A stretch of DNA of 64,000 nucleotides from Turbatrix aceti (taxonomy: Eukaryota > Nematoda > Chromadorea > Rhabditida > Panagrolaimidae). The stretch covers positions 4,922,718 through 4,986,717 of the forward strand of contig OZ017768.1 of the NCBI GenBank assembly GCA_963969345.1, in the 5' to 3' direction. The position numbers and the translations under genes are program-made. The notes beneath the pieces are model-generated. The model worked only from the letters and a program-made list of their open reading frames with translations. It ran no database searches and had not been told where the DNA came from. Shown here piece by piece: positions 12,972-24,359 of the stretch. The stretch's first letter is position 1, and each line of letters begins with the position of its first letter.

Positions 12972-14623
12972 TTGTTGCTGCTGCTGTTGTTGGAGCTGGA
13001 GCTGCTGTTGGTGCTGCTGGATGGCTTTTGGATCGTTGGAGTGCGTCTTGCACTGCGGACACTGCCACACCACGCTCTGGCAGTGGGAAGGAGCGTTGCA
13101 TCTGGAATAGAAAAAAATGGTCGTAATTCTTCTTCTTGTCGGAAAAAAACGGCAAACCTGATGCACGTGTGGAGCAGCATGCCGGGTCTATGGACCAGCG
13201 CAGTGAATCGATCCATCATGGCCGCTTTTGCCCTTGTCGAGAGACATTCGTCTGAAAAGCCAAGCCAAGCCGTCATTCATTCATTCAAAGCCGCCCCGCC
13301 CCCGCAAAAACTCACAAGTCTGCTGCTGCGACATCTCCATGACGTGCTCAGGTTTCTGAACCATGAGCAGGCACTGGTCAAGCAGGTCGTACATCTTGCA
13401 TCGATCTAACAAACTCAGTCTCACAAAAACCGACAACTGCGTGGTCGGCGACAACAGAAGCTGGGCGCATTTCTTAAGCAAGCCGTGGGATTCCATCTTG
13501 CACGCCGCAATGAGCACCACCGCGATGTTGGTTTCCGTAATTCTCAGCTGAGGAGGATAAATTGCCATGAGGAAGGCCTTGAGCTCCTCGTGCGTCACCG
13601 GGCAGTAGATATCGTCTGGCGCGACCTGTGCAGTCATCATTAACCGCTCCTGGAAGATGGCTGACCACGACGCGACGTAGTACGGATTGACAAAGTAGCT
13701 ACGACCAGTCTTGGCCCTGACGACGGCAAAGTTGAGCTCGCTTGAGCACACGAAGTGCTCCATGTCCACCGGGGGCTCCGGAATTTCCTGAAATTCAAGA
13801 AGTCATAAATTCAACGCTTCAGGCAATGAAATCTCACGTCCGGCGGCGGAGAGCCGTGCATCCTCTCGAGCAGGAGGACCTTGACGCGGTCGGACAACCC
13901 GTAGTACCGGGTGCCCGTGAGATCGAGTTTGTGATTGGGCCTGAGTTCTTTGAGAAGCAAAGCGAGGAGTCGATTCAGCTGATACCTGTCTGCGAGCCAG
14001 ACTTTTTCGAGGAAAGGCAGTTTGTGGTTGATGAGAAAGCACTCGCAGCGATGCAGCAGGCCGTCCATCTGGTAGTCGAAGGCGAGAGGCAGCAGGATGT
14101 GGACGGACTGGTCGTCGATGTCCTTGTACGTTGGATGGATGGCAGCGAGCAGCTCGAGCACGTGATCGTACTGTACGTTGGCCAGGATGAGTTCTCGGTC
14201 GGGGCACTCTACGCACCACGATCGCAGCACCGGGGACCACACCGAGATGTAGTGTTCGTCGACGTAGAGTCGCTTGCCGTCGATGAGCAGCGGTCTTGTC
14301 CGATTGCCTTCTGGCCGGGTGAAATCGATGGTAACGTCCATGTGCGAAGACAGACGACCGAATTCATCGAGCCATCGATCGTCGTCCTTGGTGATGATAC
14401 GACCCCGCTGATCTCCGAGATGTCCTGTCGACGTGCCGGGCAGCGAGATAGACGACCCCCGCAGACCGGCGGCGCCGGTCGTCGACGCACGCGGAATGTG
14501 GTCGAGACCGACCACCGCCGAGGGATTCGACGATCTCACGCGGCCGTTTTCAATCTTTGCAGACTGAACTGAAATTGAAGTGGTTAAAACGGCACAGGCG
14601 AAAGCGAATGCATCGCGGAACAT
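12723..14623 (-). CDS. Double BTB/POZ protein with C-terminal zinc ribbon and polyglutamine tail
   Basis: Four exons read leftwards: 14623-13838, 13787-13316, 13251-13158, 13101-12723; phases join cleanly, about 576 aa. After a non-conserved N-terminus, residues about 95-260 look like a BTB/POZ fold (DVTIDF, LLIDGKRLYVDEHYISVWSP, followed by a BACK-like helical part). A second copy follows (FAVVRAKTGRSYFVNPYYVA, SAIFQERL). The last exons carry CIRC...CPQC, which would bind one zinc ion, then a polyQ tract and a disordered tail. BTB domains dimerise and often act as Cullin-3 adaptors; that role is inferred, not shown. The start is uncertain: a TTTCAG acceptor lies inside the first exon (near 14567), so the first residues may come from an exon further upstream. 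It faces the potassium channel tail to tail with 283 bp between the stops. Confidence 0.75.
12939..12992 (-). repeat. CAG/CAA repeat coding for polyglutamine
   Basis: An uninterrupted run of CAG and CAA codons on the minus strand (read as CTG/TTG on the plus strand) gives about 18-20 glutamines inside the last exon of the double-BTB protein. Mixed codons make it less prone to slippage than a pure CAG run. Confidence 0.9.
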
Positions 14624-17600
14624 CGAATATGCACAGGTCTACCAAGTTGCCGTTGGTGGCACCACGCCACGCAGGCTAGGCAAAGGTAGAATTAGAAACC
14701 GCGCCTAATAATATATGCAAATTGCATTATCCTCGGCCAGCAACCGAGTGGCACCGGCACCGGTGCCGGTGCCGGTGCGGTGGCCAAAGGCGAAACTTGA
14801 TTAGTACAACAACACGCTCGCGTTAGGGCGGCAACCAGGGACAAAACATGTTCAGGCAACTTCCGGGAGGAGGTCTGGCGAAGAACGAATCTGTGAACCA
14901 AACACTAATTATTAGCGATAATTCATTAAACTTGGTTCTGACGCAAGGCCGATGTCAATTTTTTTTGTCTCCGAGCTCAAAGATGCCGACGTCCTTTTTC
15001 GCGTCGGCGTTTGTTTCTCCCATTCATTCACCTTTCCGAAATCTCTAAATCTGGGAGGGTTTGGACGACGAGTCCAAGCATGCATACTCGATGGCACGTG
15101 CCGCATGCCGTCAAGTCTGGAATGCGCCGGGAAGGAGGGCATTTTTAAAAAAACAACGGTCCGAGTGGACAAAAAAAATTGATCTCGCGAAAACAAAAAA
15201 AAAGCTATATACAGCTAGAGATAACAAAAAGAACAAAAAAATGTTGAGCAAAAGCAAAAAAAATATAATACTTGACTGTGCGTGTGCATGCGCGTGCGTT
15301 TTGAGGCAGACAAGACAAGACACCCGATGGCATTTGTCATTTGTGGGAGAATTATGCTCTTGCCACCACCACAGCACTCGTGGCGCCGTGCCGTTGCGGC
15401 TGCGTCGTGTACAAATGTACCAATTTGTTCTTTTTTCTCTTTTTTTTTCCTCTCCACCAAAAAAGTCAAGTGAAGATTTTTCATTGAGCCAATTCAATCG
15501 TAAAATATTGAGTAATAATCGGAGGCTGCTTTCTTTTCTTCTGCGCTTTTTTTTCGGGCTGTCGGAAGGTCTCCGGGCAGACAGGCCGTGCTACACTGCC
15601 AATTTGCCATTCCACTCTTCGGCGCGGCCGTTCGTTCGTTCTTCGAGGTGAAATGCTTCGTGTAAAAATTCGTGCACGCATAAAAAATGTATAATATAAT
15701 ATTTAGTTCACGGAAAAAAATCAGGGTAAAGAAAAGGAATCAAATCTTGGGAAAAGTGCCAAATTTGGAAGCAGTAAAGATCTTCTCGGTCAGAGTACAC
15801 TCATCAGGAGGTAGAAAAGAAAAGCAAGCTTTTTTCGTGAGATTCTCGCGTCAATTTTTTTCCTCTCTTCACTCAGTTTCTTGTGCTGCGTATGTCTATC
15901 TACAAAGTTGGCCAGCAGCAAGGGCCAAGACGATGGGCTTAAACGAGACGAAGGACGGAGAACGAAGAGCTCGAGCTCGGCGGCCAAGAAAGGAGGCCGT
16001 CGTCTTCCGCCTCTCTTCACGTAATTGGGTCGGCATTTTGGTTGGCTGCTGCCTGACTTGTGGCGGGGGGGGGAAGGAGTGGAGTGGCTCACGCCGAGGT
16101 CTCGGACGATGGGAAGCTCTGGAGGGAGTCATCCGTGGTAGTGATACGAGGAGAAGGAGAAGGAGGAAATATGTATACCCAGAGCGCGTAGAACAGGCAT
16201 TTGCAAAGAAATAGTAGAGATAGTAAACTTTTTTTTCTCTTCTCTCTTTTTTTTGCGAGTTAGCCACCCTACTAGCTCACTCAGCACGGCACAGCACTGC
16301 CACCATGGCCACCAAACATTTTTGGCAGTCGGCGAAAGGTCCGGGCCCGGACTCTGACTGCCAACGGCCAACGGCGGCGGCGGCGGCGGCGTCGACGCCG
16401 CCGACGCCGCTGCGAGTGTTGTTGTTGTGGCGCGGGAGGAGGAGGGGGGTCTTGCTATTGACAGGAGGGAGAGGGAGACGACACAACTCCCCCCCCCCCT
16501 TCCCCGGGCGCGCCTGCGGATTGAGAAGAAGCAGAAGCAGAAGCAGAAGAAGAAAGAGCCCGCAGCAGCCACGGCCGCGTGGAAGCGCACCAAGTGTACT
16601 CCGAGTGCCGTGCCTTGCGTCATTGTGCCACGGCAAAAAGTGTGACAAGCGGAAGGAGAGGGCGCGTAACATTAGATTAGTTTAGTTGCAGCCGCCCGCC
16701 CGGCCAGCCCCATAACGATTAGACTCGCCGCGCTCCATCCCCGTCGAAGCTCTTCGTCGAAGCGAGCCGTCCGAGAGGAGACTCGGATAAGCTGCGTTAT
16801 AATGGCGTCGCATCCCAGACCCCAGTGGAAGCCTTTTTTTCAGATTAACTTCTTAACCAAATGTTTTTTTTCCGCCGAAGACGATTGCAAACGTTTTTTA
16901 TGGAGAAAAAGTGCCAATTTTATTCGAATAGACTATGTTTAAAAAAATTTGATTGAACAATTTGTTTTTAAAATTGTCTATTATATTTGATTTTTTTAAA
17001 CCCAAAAAACCGTTTTTGTTTTTAATAAATTTCTCTTGACACGAATAAATAATAAATTTATATTTTTTTCGAAAAACAACCGAAAAAAATTCAACACCCA
17101 ATTTTTTTAAAACAAAGGGCGCCGGCGCGTCGACTTCGAACCCTAGCTAAATGACGAAAAGTAGTGGTACGAAAAAAAACAGACACACTCTCATGGCTGC
17201 CGGGCCCCGCGGACTGCGTGGAAGAGACTACAATTGAGGTAACGCAGCGCGAGTGCTGCCGACCTGTCGGGAACAATGCAGACTTGGCATGAATCGATTT
17301 TGAGGCCAGAACAGAACAAAAAAAAGAGAGAGAGCAAGACGAAAGCCACCGAGTGTAACCCCCCAGGAGTTGGGAAAGGAGGTCATGGACTTTTTCGACT
17401 TTTTCGACTGCTTCCGCGAGGAGCGAAGCAAGCAAACCGACACGGAGGGAATCCATGGATGCATGGCTCGGCTGGCTGACGGCGTACATAGACGCAAAGT
17501 GCCACGGTCATGGCTAAGGAGGTTAGGTCATTACCGAAATTACATACAAAGATGCGGGAAACAAGCTTGGTGTTGTTAAAATGATTAAAGATCGGAGCGG

Positions 17601-17724
17601 ACGCCCCGGACAAGGCCGTTTTTGCGAAACATGTCTGAAAAGCCGAAAAGTGGCTTCGGAACGTAATCGATACCCCGGGTTTTTTTGAAGGCAGAACGAT
17701 AATCTCTTACTCTCACTCTTGCAG
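14624..17724. other. Intergenic or unresolved 5' exon region with simple-sequence blocks
   Basis: No convincing gene. A self-complementary CACCGG/CCGGTG run lies at about 14750-14780, and a GGC/CGC-rich block at about 16370-16415 ends in a palindrome around GTCGACGCCGCCGACGC. A purine-rich stretch encodes only low-complexity peptides. One or more 5' exons of the gene starting at 17725 must lie here, because its first visible exon begins in phase 2 after a splice acceptor; I could not identify them. A short ATG-led frame around 17370-17460 is the nearest candidate but its splicing does not fit clearly. Confidence 0.4.
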
Positions 17725-19162
17725 ATTAAAAGTGAGAGATTTGCTGCACGCTGTAGGCAAGAAATGCGGCGTAGACCCCCATGTCATCGATAATCTCGAC
17801 TTGGAAAACGTCGTCGAGCGCACCATTGCCCTGAACGTGAGCTTCCGGTAATTCCAATGGCCTTGGTGTGAGCCTTGAAAGTTTTGCAGGAAGGCAAAAC
17901 CCTGCCTCCCGATCTCAATGAGGAGGAGCCCCCCAAGGAGCCCCAGCCTGCGATGACTCCGGTGAGCCAGAGGACTGTCTACACGGAAAAGCAGCCCGTG
18001 TCCCGGCTGCCGTCTGTCAGGACGCCATTCGTCGATACGCTTTCCTGGAGCCAAAGCGAGGCGCTGCCAAGGCTTTGCATTCCGGTTATATAACGAAGCG
18101 GAACGGAATGACGAATAACCGGGTCGGTTATTCGGCTATTTTCATTTCCCGAAAATAACCGGGTTATACGGCCCGGTTATTTTCCGCGACTTAAAATAAC
18201 CGGGTTATACGGCGGTTATTTTCGACTTTTTTAACCGTCCCCCTAAATCATGAACCGCATAAAAAACGTAAAATAAGCGTGCAAATTTGGACCAAAAAGG
18301 GGGACATTCGACTGAAAATGAAAAAAATGACCCGGTTATTTTCAAATTTTTATGCAACCTGTCCAAAACTGAGACGGTTATTTTCTTTGACTTTATTCTA
18401 ACTTCATATCCTACCCGGTTATTTTTTGCGATATAAGCGGCCAGCAATATTCGACCGTATAATGTCGGTTATTTTGCAAATTTGCATTTAAACGGCATTT
18501 AAGCGGCAAAAAATATAACCGGAATGCAAAGCCTTGGGCGCTGCCTCTGCCCTACGTGAGTGCACTGTGGAAACCCGATGCCCTCCGAAACAATTTTGCA
18601 TTGTGCATTCGCCCCTGTGTTTTTTTTTTCAGTCCAATGATCGCCCGGAATTCCTCGCCATCGACGTCAGCGAACCCGACGAAGAACCGCCCATCGACTA
18701 CCACGTGACACCGTTTATGATGTCTCACACGATGCAGACCATCATGCAGGACGACTACGCAAGCTCCAGCCAGCTCAATCTGAATGATCCGGTCATCATC
18801 CTCGACGACGCGGATCTCATTAAGTGCGAAGCCAACCGGATTGACGGTACGTACGGTAGCGCATTTGATTTTTAAATAATTCAAAAAAACATTTTTTGGA
18901 TTTTTCAGAACCCAAAAAATTTCGAGAAAAGCGCGAAAAGTACGGAAGAGACCCGAAAAAGCTCTACGCTACGTACCAGGAAGAGTGGAATCGACTGGAA
19001 AGGCTCTCGACGACCCTCCTGGGCGGCGGAGGAAGGCGGAGGTCGGTCATCTCGTCCACCGCTGCTTCACCTGCGCACTCGCCTATTCGGATCTCGATAC
19101 CAAATGACTACACCCACGACGACGGAAATCATTCACCGGACAACAACAATTCTCGTCTCTGA
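17725..19162 (+). pseudogene. Unrecognised gene, possibly HYLS-1-like, with an exon interrupted by a MITE
   Basis: Visible exons: 17725-17836, 17890-18067 continuing at 18545-18555 after a 469-bp insertion, 18633-18846 and 18909-19162 (stop). The 5' end is missing. All phases join if the insertion and one copy of its 8-bp duplication are removed, giving ...SEALPLPY before a GTGAGT donor. As read, the exon hits a stop inside the element (TATATAA near 18090). The protein is acidic and disordered in the middle (DVSEPDEEPPIDYH). Near the end GRDPKKLYATYQEEWNRL loosely resembles the HYLS-1 box of the centriole and cilium protein HYLS1; this is a weak match from memory. I label it pseudogene because the exon is broken in this sequence, but splicing within the element could rescue it (see findings). 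Confidence 0.6.
18068..18536. mobile_element. hAT-like MITE inserted in an exon
   Basis: The element is 469 bp. It starts CAAGGCTTTGCATTCCGG and ends with the exact reverse complement, an inverted repeat of about 24 bp. It is flanked by a perfect 8-bp duplication, GGCGCTGC, at 18060-18067 and 18537-18544. An 8-bp duplication is the mark of hAT-family transposases. The interior has several copies of AATAACCGGGTTATACGG-like motifs and no coding capacity, so it is non-autonomous and would need a transposase from elsewhere. Perfect ends and duplication suggest a young insertion. Confidence 0.9.
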
Positions 19163-21090
19163 CGAAAGTTGTCGTCTTCGACGAAGAACGCCTTCACGAG
19201 GATCGCCCGCGCAGAAACCAACAACCCAGCAACAGACGGCTCGCTTGACAGCTGCTCTGTGCAGAAAGAGAGCAAACCCCGCGACGTCATCGCTTTTGAA
19301 CCCTTTAATTAATTTGAAGTTTTTTTTAACGACAGGGGCAGTAAAAGCGTACATTGTACTGTTCTTTGAACGCGAACCAACCAACCAACGCAGAATCATA
19401 CATATATTTATCAAACACGTTGACTCTGCGCAAAGGCGTATAAAGCATCGTCGGGAGTAAACAGCATCACCGACCCCGACCCCAACGCTGCAGCGAGACT
19501 CCCTGACTTGAAGTTACCATTTTGAACGGCCCTTTCGCCGGCTTTGAATAATTTATGTTCCTGGTGCTCAAAGCGAAACCGCCAGGTGCACGTATGCCGT
19601 GCGCTTTTATCGTTTTGCACGTTATCTGCGATCGTTGCCACTGATCTTGCAAGTTATGACAAAAACCACGACGAACCTCCCCAACGTCAGCGATTTAGCG
19701 TGATTTATGGCGCATTTCGGGTAGAAGCCATCGGGGAAACACGCGCTGCATAAAAGGAGCGTTGAAACTCGTTTAGTCGTTATTTTTTTAATCAGCGACG
19801 TTCGCAGGTAGTTTGTTTCGGGGGGGGGGGGGTGGTCAGAAAGGTTTGCGTCCGTCGTTGGCCACTGGTCAATTTGCGTGGGAGGGGGGAGGTGATCTCC
19901 GTGATTTCCGTGATTGTATTTACATGCATGCATACGTGCGGGTTTTTCAGATTTCCTTTCTAAACAGAATTGTTTTGATCCCAAATTCTATGAATCAATT
20001 ACGTAACAAATGCATTTGTACTCTACAATTTGTTTTTTATCTATCTTAGTTGAATCTGATTTAATGATCTAATTACACTTTTAACTTGGGGTTTCTTAAT
20101 TTGGCGATTTCACACCATTAAGTTTAACGACCACAAGTCAGTTGTTTACTCGCGCAGTGTTAACTATTGCAAATAACAGGAATTCAACTGATGAGTTCTC
20201 GTGATCTGATACAGCATTTTTTGATCGGCTGATTTCTGTGTTCTGTAAACATAGACATTTGACCCCTGAGCAGTTTTGGCATTACGTGCCCTCGCGAGAG
20301 TGTCAGCACACAAAGAGCATAAATTATATACCCCAAATCATCCCAACGGTCTCTGAGTCAGAACATCCGCAGACCACGCTGATATGATGGCAGATATGAT
20401 CTGCCTATTGACCACAATGTCTGTTATCCCGATCACGCGATGACGATTTATTTACCCCCCGGGATGCGACTTGCGTTCATCTGTAAAATTTTAAACTTGA
20501 TTTTATGCCTGCCAAGTGAAATGATAAATGCAAATGGAATTCTAGAGAATTCGGTGCATTCCATTCGACAGAGTGCATTTTGAGGAAACACGTGCCTGCC
20601 GGTGGAAATCGATTTGCACTGGATCCCGTCGAATAACATTGTGATAAATATTATCCAAAACCGCATTCAACGGATTTCATATTCTTTTTGGAAGTTTGGG
20701 TTGCATTTTGTTTGCTTGCTTGTTTGTTTGTTTGTTTGATTGATTGCGTGCACATTTTCGTCTTTGATCTGGTGTGCACGCGGCCAGGACCCGTGGCCTG
20801 AGGCCTTTTTGGTTACCTGGAGAATAATTTTGACTTGGTTCATTTCGTGGGGCGTTTTGTTTTGGCCCACTCAATCAGCCTTGCACCAGCGTGGCTTCGA
20901 CGATGCCCCCACCCCCCGCGCAACGCAGTTCCAGTCACCGCGCTCACGTGTATGAGCACTCGCACTTGGTACCGCTCGTGGCAGGCTACTACGCATACGA
21001 TTGACTTACAATGAGCCCGGGAGCGGTCATATAAACGGTCACATTTCAGATTCATTCACTACGCCTACGTTTTGTTTTTTTTTCTCGACC
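19163..21090. other. Intergenic region
   Basis: No gene supported. It holds a run of 13 G at about 19820, a TTTG microsatellite at about 20710-20740 and ordinary AT-rich sequence. The last few hundred bases probably carry the promoter of the downstream four-TM gene; I see no clear TATA box. Confidence 0.5.
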
Positions 21091-21937
21091 ATGTCACCCT
21101 TCTCGACGGCCTCCGAAACGCCGATTACTACTGTTTTTACGACTCCAAGTAGCCGGAACCCGACCGAAACCATGGATGCCCGGTGCCATCGACACCCCAC
21201 CGAGACCCTGGAAGCCCGCGACGATGCCACTGCCGAGCCCAGGGCCAATTCCATTGCCCTGATCCGAGAGTTTGAAAAGAAACTCGTCGCGAGTGATCGA
21301 AGCTGCTTTGGCTGCCTTCAATTAAAGGTTGGTTGCCGGAATGTACTTTTGTGTCTAAAAACGCGTTTTCAGTCGCTGCTGATGGCACTGGCACTGCTGA
21401 ACTTTGTCTTCGACGCCTTCTTCGCCTGCCTGACCCTCGACGCCGGGGACCACAACCTGCTGTGCCTCTTCGCGCTCTCGTCTGTCGGGTCCCTCCTCTG
21501 CCTGTGTACCGTGATCAGCGCAGTCCAGGTTGAAAAGCACAAAACTCTGTCCGCGACGGTCATCTGGGTCTCTCTCAAGCTGATGATCCTCGTCGTGCTC
21601 TACGTCGTGGCGACTACTTACCTGCTGGAAGCCTTTTTCGATGAAACTGCAGGTTTGTTGATCTTTTTTAACACTCGATCATACAAAAAACATACTTTTA
21701 GAAGCCCTCTACCTGACGCCCACCTCGGTGCTGCTGTACGCCACCCTCCCGTTCTGCGCGTTTTCCCTCGGCTGTCAGTGGATTGTGACGAACCGGGTCG
21801 TCGCCCTGCTCCAGGACCGGGACGAGTTCTACGTCATCCCTTCGGACAGCAGCCGGTCAGCCGACATGCGCCCCTCGCTCAGGCTCTACTTCGCCGCGCA
21901 GAAGCTCCGCAAGTACGAGCAGTTTGACAAATACTGA
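21091..21937 (+). CDS. Four-transmembrane protein of unknown function
   Basis: Three exons: 21091-21327, 21373-21652, 21702-21937, 250 aa, phases consistent. The first ATG in frame was taken as start. Residues 1-75 are Ser/Thr-rich and hydrophilic (probably cytosolic). Four hydrophobic stretches follow: MALALLNFVFDAFFACLTL, LFALSSVGSLLCLCTVISAV, ATVIWVSLKLMILVVLYVVA, and LYATLPFCAFSLGCQWIV. The tail is charged and ends KYEQFDKY. The layout resembles tetraspan proteins of nematodes, but it lacks the CCG motif of tetraspanins and I do not recognise the family. It stands alone, in the same direction as the gene upstream, and 690 bp from the convergent elongase. Confidence 0.75.
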
Positions 21938-22223
21938 AAATTCTGAAACAGCCAGTGCCTTTCGCCTTCCTAGTCCTTTCCTTCACCCTTCACCCTTTTC
22001 ACTACTTGTACTCATTACTTGGATATTACGACACCGAATTTGCTATAATCACGTTTAATTTTGTTATAACCATAACGGGTCTAAAATCAATGCCATCGGT
22101 CGTCAAACCTATTATGTCGATCCGATGAAGTCAATTCCGATGTCGCTCACTGTATTGTATTATGTATCTGTCGTTTGCTGTGTGGCGTGGCTGTAAATAG
22201 TGCTGATTGCTTGCGACGTAGGC

Positions 22224-22536
22224 TAGGATTGGGCGAACGTTCACACAAACAGATTTTTCTAAAAATTATTTATTCGCGTTCGTTCACGAACAAAGTTAAA
22301 ATTTCTGAACAGACTAAACAATCAAAAATCATGGCAAAATTACGGTAGCAGTGTAAAAATTGATGTTATTGGACAAAAGTTGCCAAAGTGTTATCCAAAA
22401 TGAGAAAACGTAAGCAACTTTATTTTTCGTTCTAGGAAACGAAATTTCGTACACTGCATAAAAAAATTAGTTCGATGCTTGCGAACACAATTATAAAAAC
22501 ATTCACGTACAATCATGAAATGTTCACCCCTCCCTG
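22224..22536. mobile_element. Copy of the GAACG hAT-like repeat family
   Basis: The left end TAGGATTGGGCGAACG and right end TTCACCCCTCCCTG match, with divergence, the ends of the better preserved copy at 25592-25828. The interior has TTCGTTCACGAAC-type palindromes. Flanks ACGTAGGC and GTGCAGGC share 5 of 8 bases, as expected for an old target duplication. Confidence 0.6.
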
Positions 22537-22629
22537 GTGCAGGCAGACCCCAAAAATACCGTTCCACTGCTCCAGCGTGTATTCCTTACATAAAAACAAA
22601 ACAAAACAAAAAATCAACAAAAAAGCACC

Positions 22630-23458
22630 TCACTGTTCCTTCTTCGCCTGAGGCTTCCGAGTGAGAGCGCCGTAGAAGAAGTGGACGAAAAGCATGAGGA
22701 AGGATCCGTAGACGAAGATGTGCAGCGGAATGAAGTTCCTATCCGTCTCGCAGTGCTGTCCGGTGTACAGCATGTACCAGGCGTAGAGAATGCCGTAGCA
22801 GCCGATGCAAAACTGCAGAATCTGAAGGCCGGTGACGAGCCTGGACACCTTGCGCACGCTCGGCCACACCGAGGTGGCAGCAAAGTAGGCGTACATAAAG
22901 GCGTGCACAATTGCGTTCATCATCGTGGCGAGACGCGCAAAAGAGCCGGCGGCCTTGTACGAGAAGGGAACGTGGATGAGGACGATCGCGTGATGATAGG
23001 CGTGCAGGAAAAGCACCGGTCGGCCCCGGAGGATGAGTAGCAGCGTGTCTCCCAGCTCCCAGGTTTTGGACCATGCGAAGAGGTACATCGCAGGTCCGCT
23101 GTACGGATTCGAGTAGAAATCACCGGTTGTGCACAAAGCGTAATCCCAGCCTAAAAAAAATCAAATTTGATTCAAAAAACCCAATAAAACCCCAAAAAAA
23201 CTCACCACGAACAAAAAGAGCATAGGTCACCTCGGGAAGGAGTGAAAGGACAACGTACCAGCTGAAGACAGAATTGAGCGTGTTCCAGACAATCGAAATC
23301 ACCCGTAGAAATTCATTTGACCCAGAGATGCGAAACGACCAGTAGCGTGAAGCGATGACAAACACGATATAGAAGACGTCGAGCACGACCAAATACGGCC
23401 GCGCAGCCAGCATGTTGGATTCCATCCGATCGGAGTCAAACGACGACAACGCAGACAT
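22630..23458 (-). CDS. Very-long-chain fatty acid elongase (ELO/ELOVL family)
   Basis: Two exons: 23458-23206 and 23150-22630, 257 aa. It would catalyse the condensing step of fatty-acid elongation in the endoplasmic reticulum, joining malonyl-CoA to an acyl-CoA. Family motifs are present and in order: KTWELGDT (K..E..DT), the catalytic histidine box HAYHH at residues 134-138, VHAFMYAYFAA, and TGLQILQF. Several hydrophobic segments surround them, and the C-terminus is lysine-rich (KPQAKKEQ), a possible ER retrieval signal. I start at the ATG for MSALSSFDSD rather than at an upstream TTG. Length is close to the family norm of about 270-300 aa. The substrate range cannot be told from sequence. 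Confidence 0.92.
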
Positions 23459-24307
23459 CTTCTCTGAGTTCGACAACTTTTCTGAGAATCGGTACTGTTT
23501 GACTGCCTAGGCCAGAAAGTTCGTACGTGGGCTGATGGGAGACGACAACAACAGAATACTTTCACCTGCCTGCTTTTATTACGAAAGATCACACTGTAAA
23601 TTACCATTTTCGCGCTGGACTTTGCGGGTTACGTCGACAATGAAAATTACGGTGGGTGGTCGGCGAGCGCGACGAGAGAAACGCGTGCGGTCCACTTTTT
23701 TTGTTCTGTTTTATCGCTTTTTTAGTTTTCTGCACTTTTGTTTTCAACTTTTTTATGGCCGAATGCCACCCACGTTCATGTTTTAGTCTTTTTTTTGGGA
23801 TTTCGTGTTAGGTTCGCAAAAAAACGACCATAACGAAGAAAAACTGCTGTTTTTGAACGTTTTTCTTTGTTTTTTGACACTTTTTTTAGTCTTTCGAACG
23901 TTTTTCGTCATTTTTTATTAGTTTCTGTTTGTCAGGGTCCCAATGGCCCGCCGCTGCTTGTTTTTGTTCTATTTCCGTTGATCTGACGTAACTCGAAGAG
24001 ATAAAATCGAGGACGTGGGTGTCCAAGGAGAACTTTCACCTTTGCAGTAAAAAAAGCAGCTTTTACGCGTATTGTTGGTTGTGGGCGATTTTATTACTTG
24101 TTTAACCTTCCACCTCCAAGTGGAACTCGCCCTGTGCTTCGTCTTCGGCTTCGGCAACAATGCGGGACTCGCGCGTTGATTACAAAAAAATGTGGGATTG
24201 CCGCGTTTGTGTACCTTTGAAACAGGCGTCTGGAAGTGATAAGGCAAACAATCCCCGCATCAATGAAAGTGAGGGTCGTAAATCGACCTCGCCAGAAATC
24301 TGTGGCC

Positions 24308-24315
24308 TATATAAG
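24308..24315 (+). promoter_or_regulatory. TATA box of the secreted-protein gene
   Basis: TATATAAG lies 45-52 bp upstream of the ATG at 24360. This would place transcription start about 20 bp before the ATG, giving a very short leader and no room for a trans-spliced exon of normal length. Confidence 0.65.
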
Positions 24316-24359
24316 CCCGATGGGCCTGAGACTTGGACAAGTCTGTTCACTAATCGAAA

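Noticed and set aside
13742..14572. 276-codon open frame on the plus strand
   Set aside because: Antisense shadow of the first exon of the double-BTB gene, whose minus-strand frame has domain content and splice sites.
15061..15651. 196-codon open frame on the plus strand
   Set aside because: Built on A-rich and T-rich runs (Lys/Phe runs), not protein-like.
16129..16672. Long low-complexity frames over the GGC-rich block
   Set aside because: Arise from simple repeats and a purine-rich tract on both strands; no splice sites or conserved pattern.
17276..17579. Short ATG-led frames as the first exon of the gene at 17725
   Set aside because: No donor in the required phase 2 could be matched, so the 5' exon is left unresolved.
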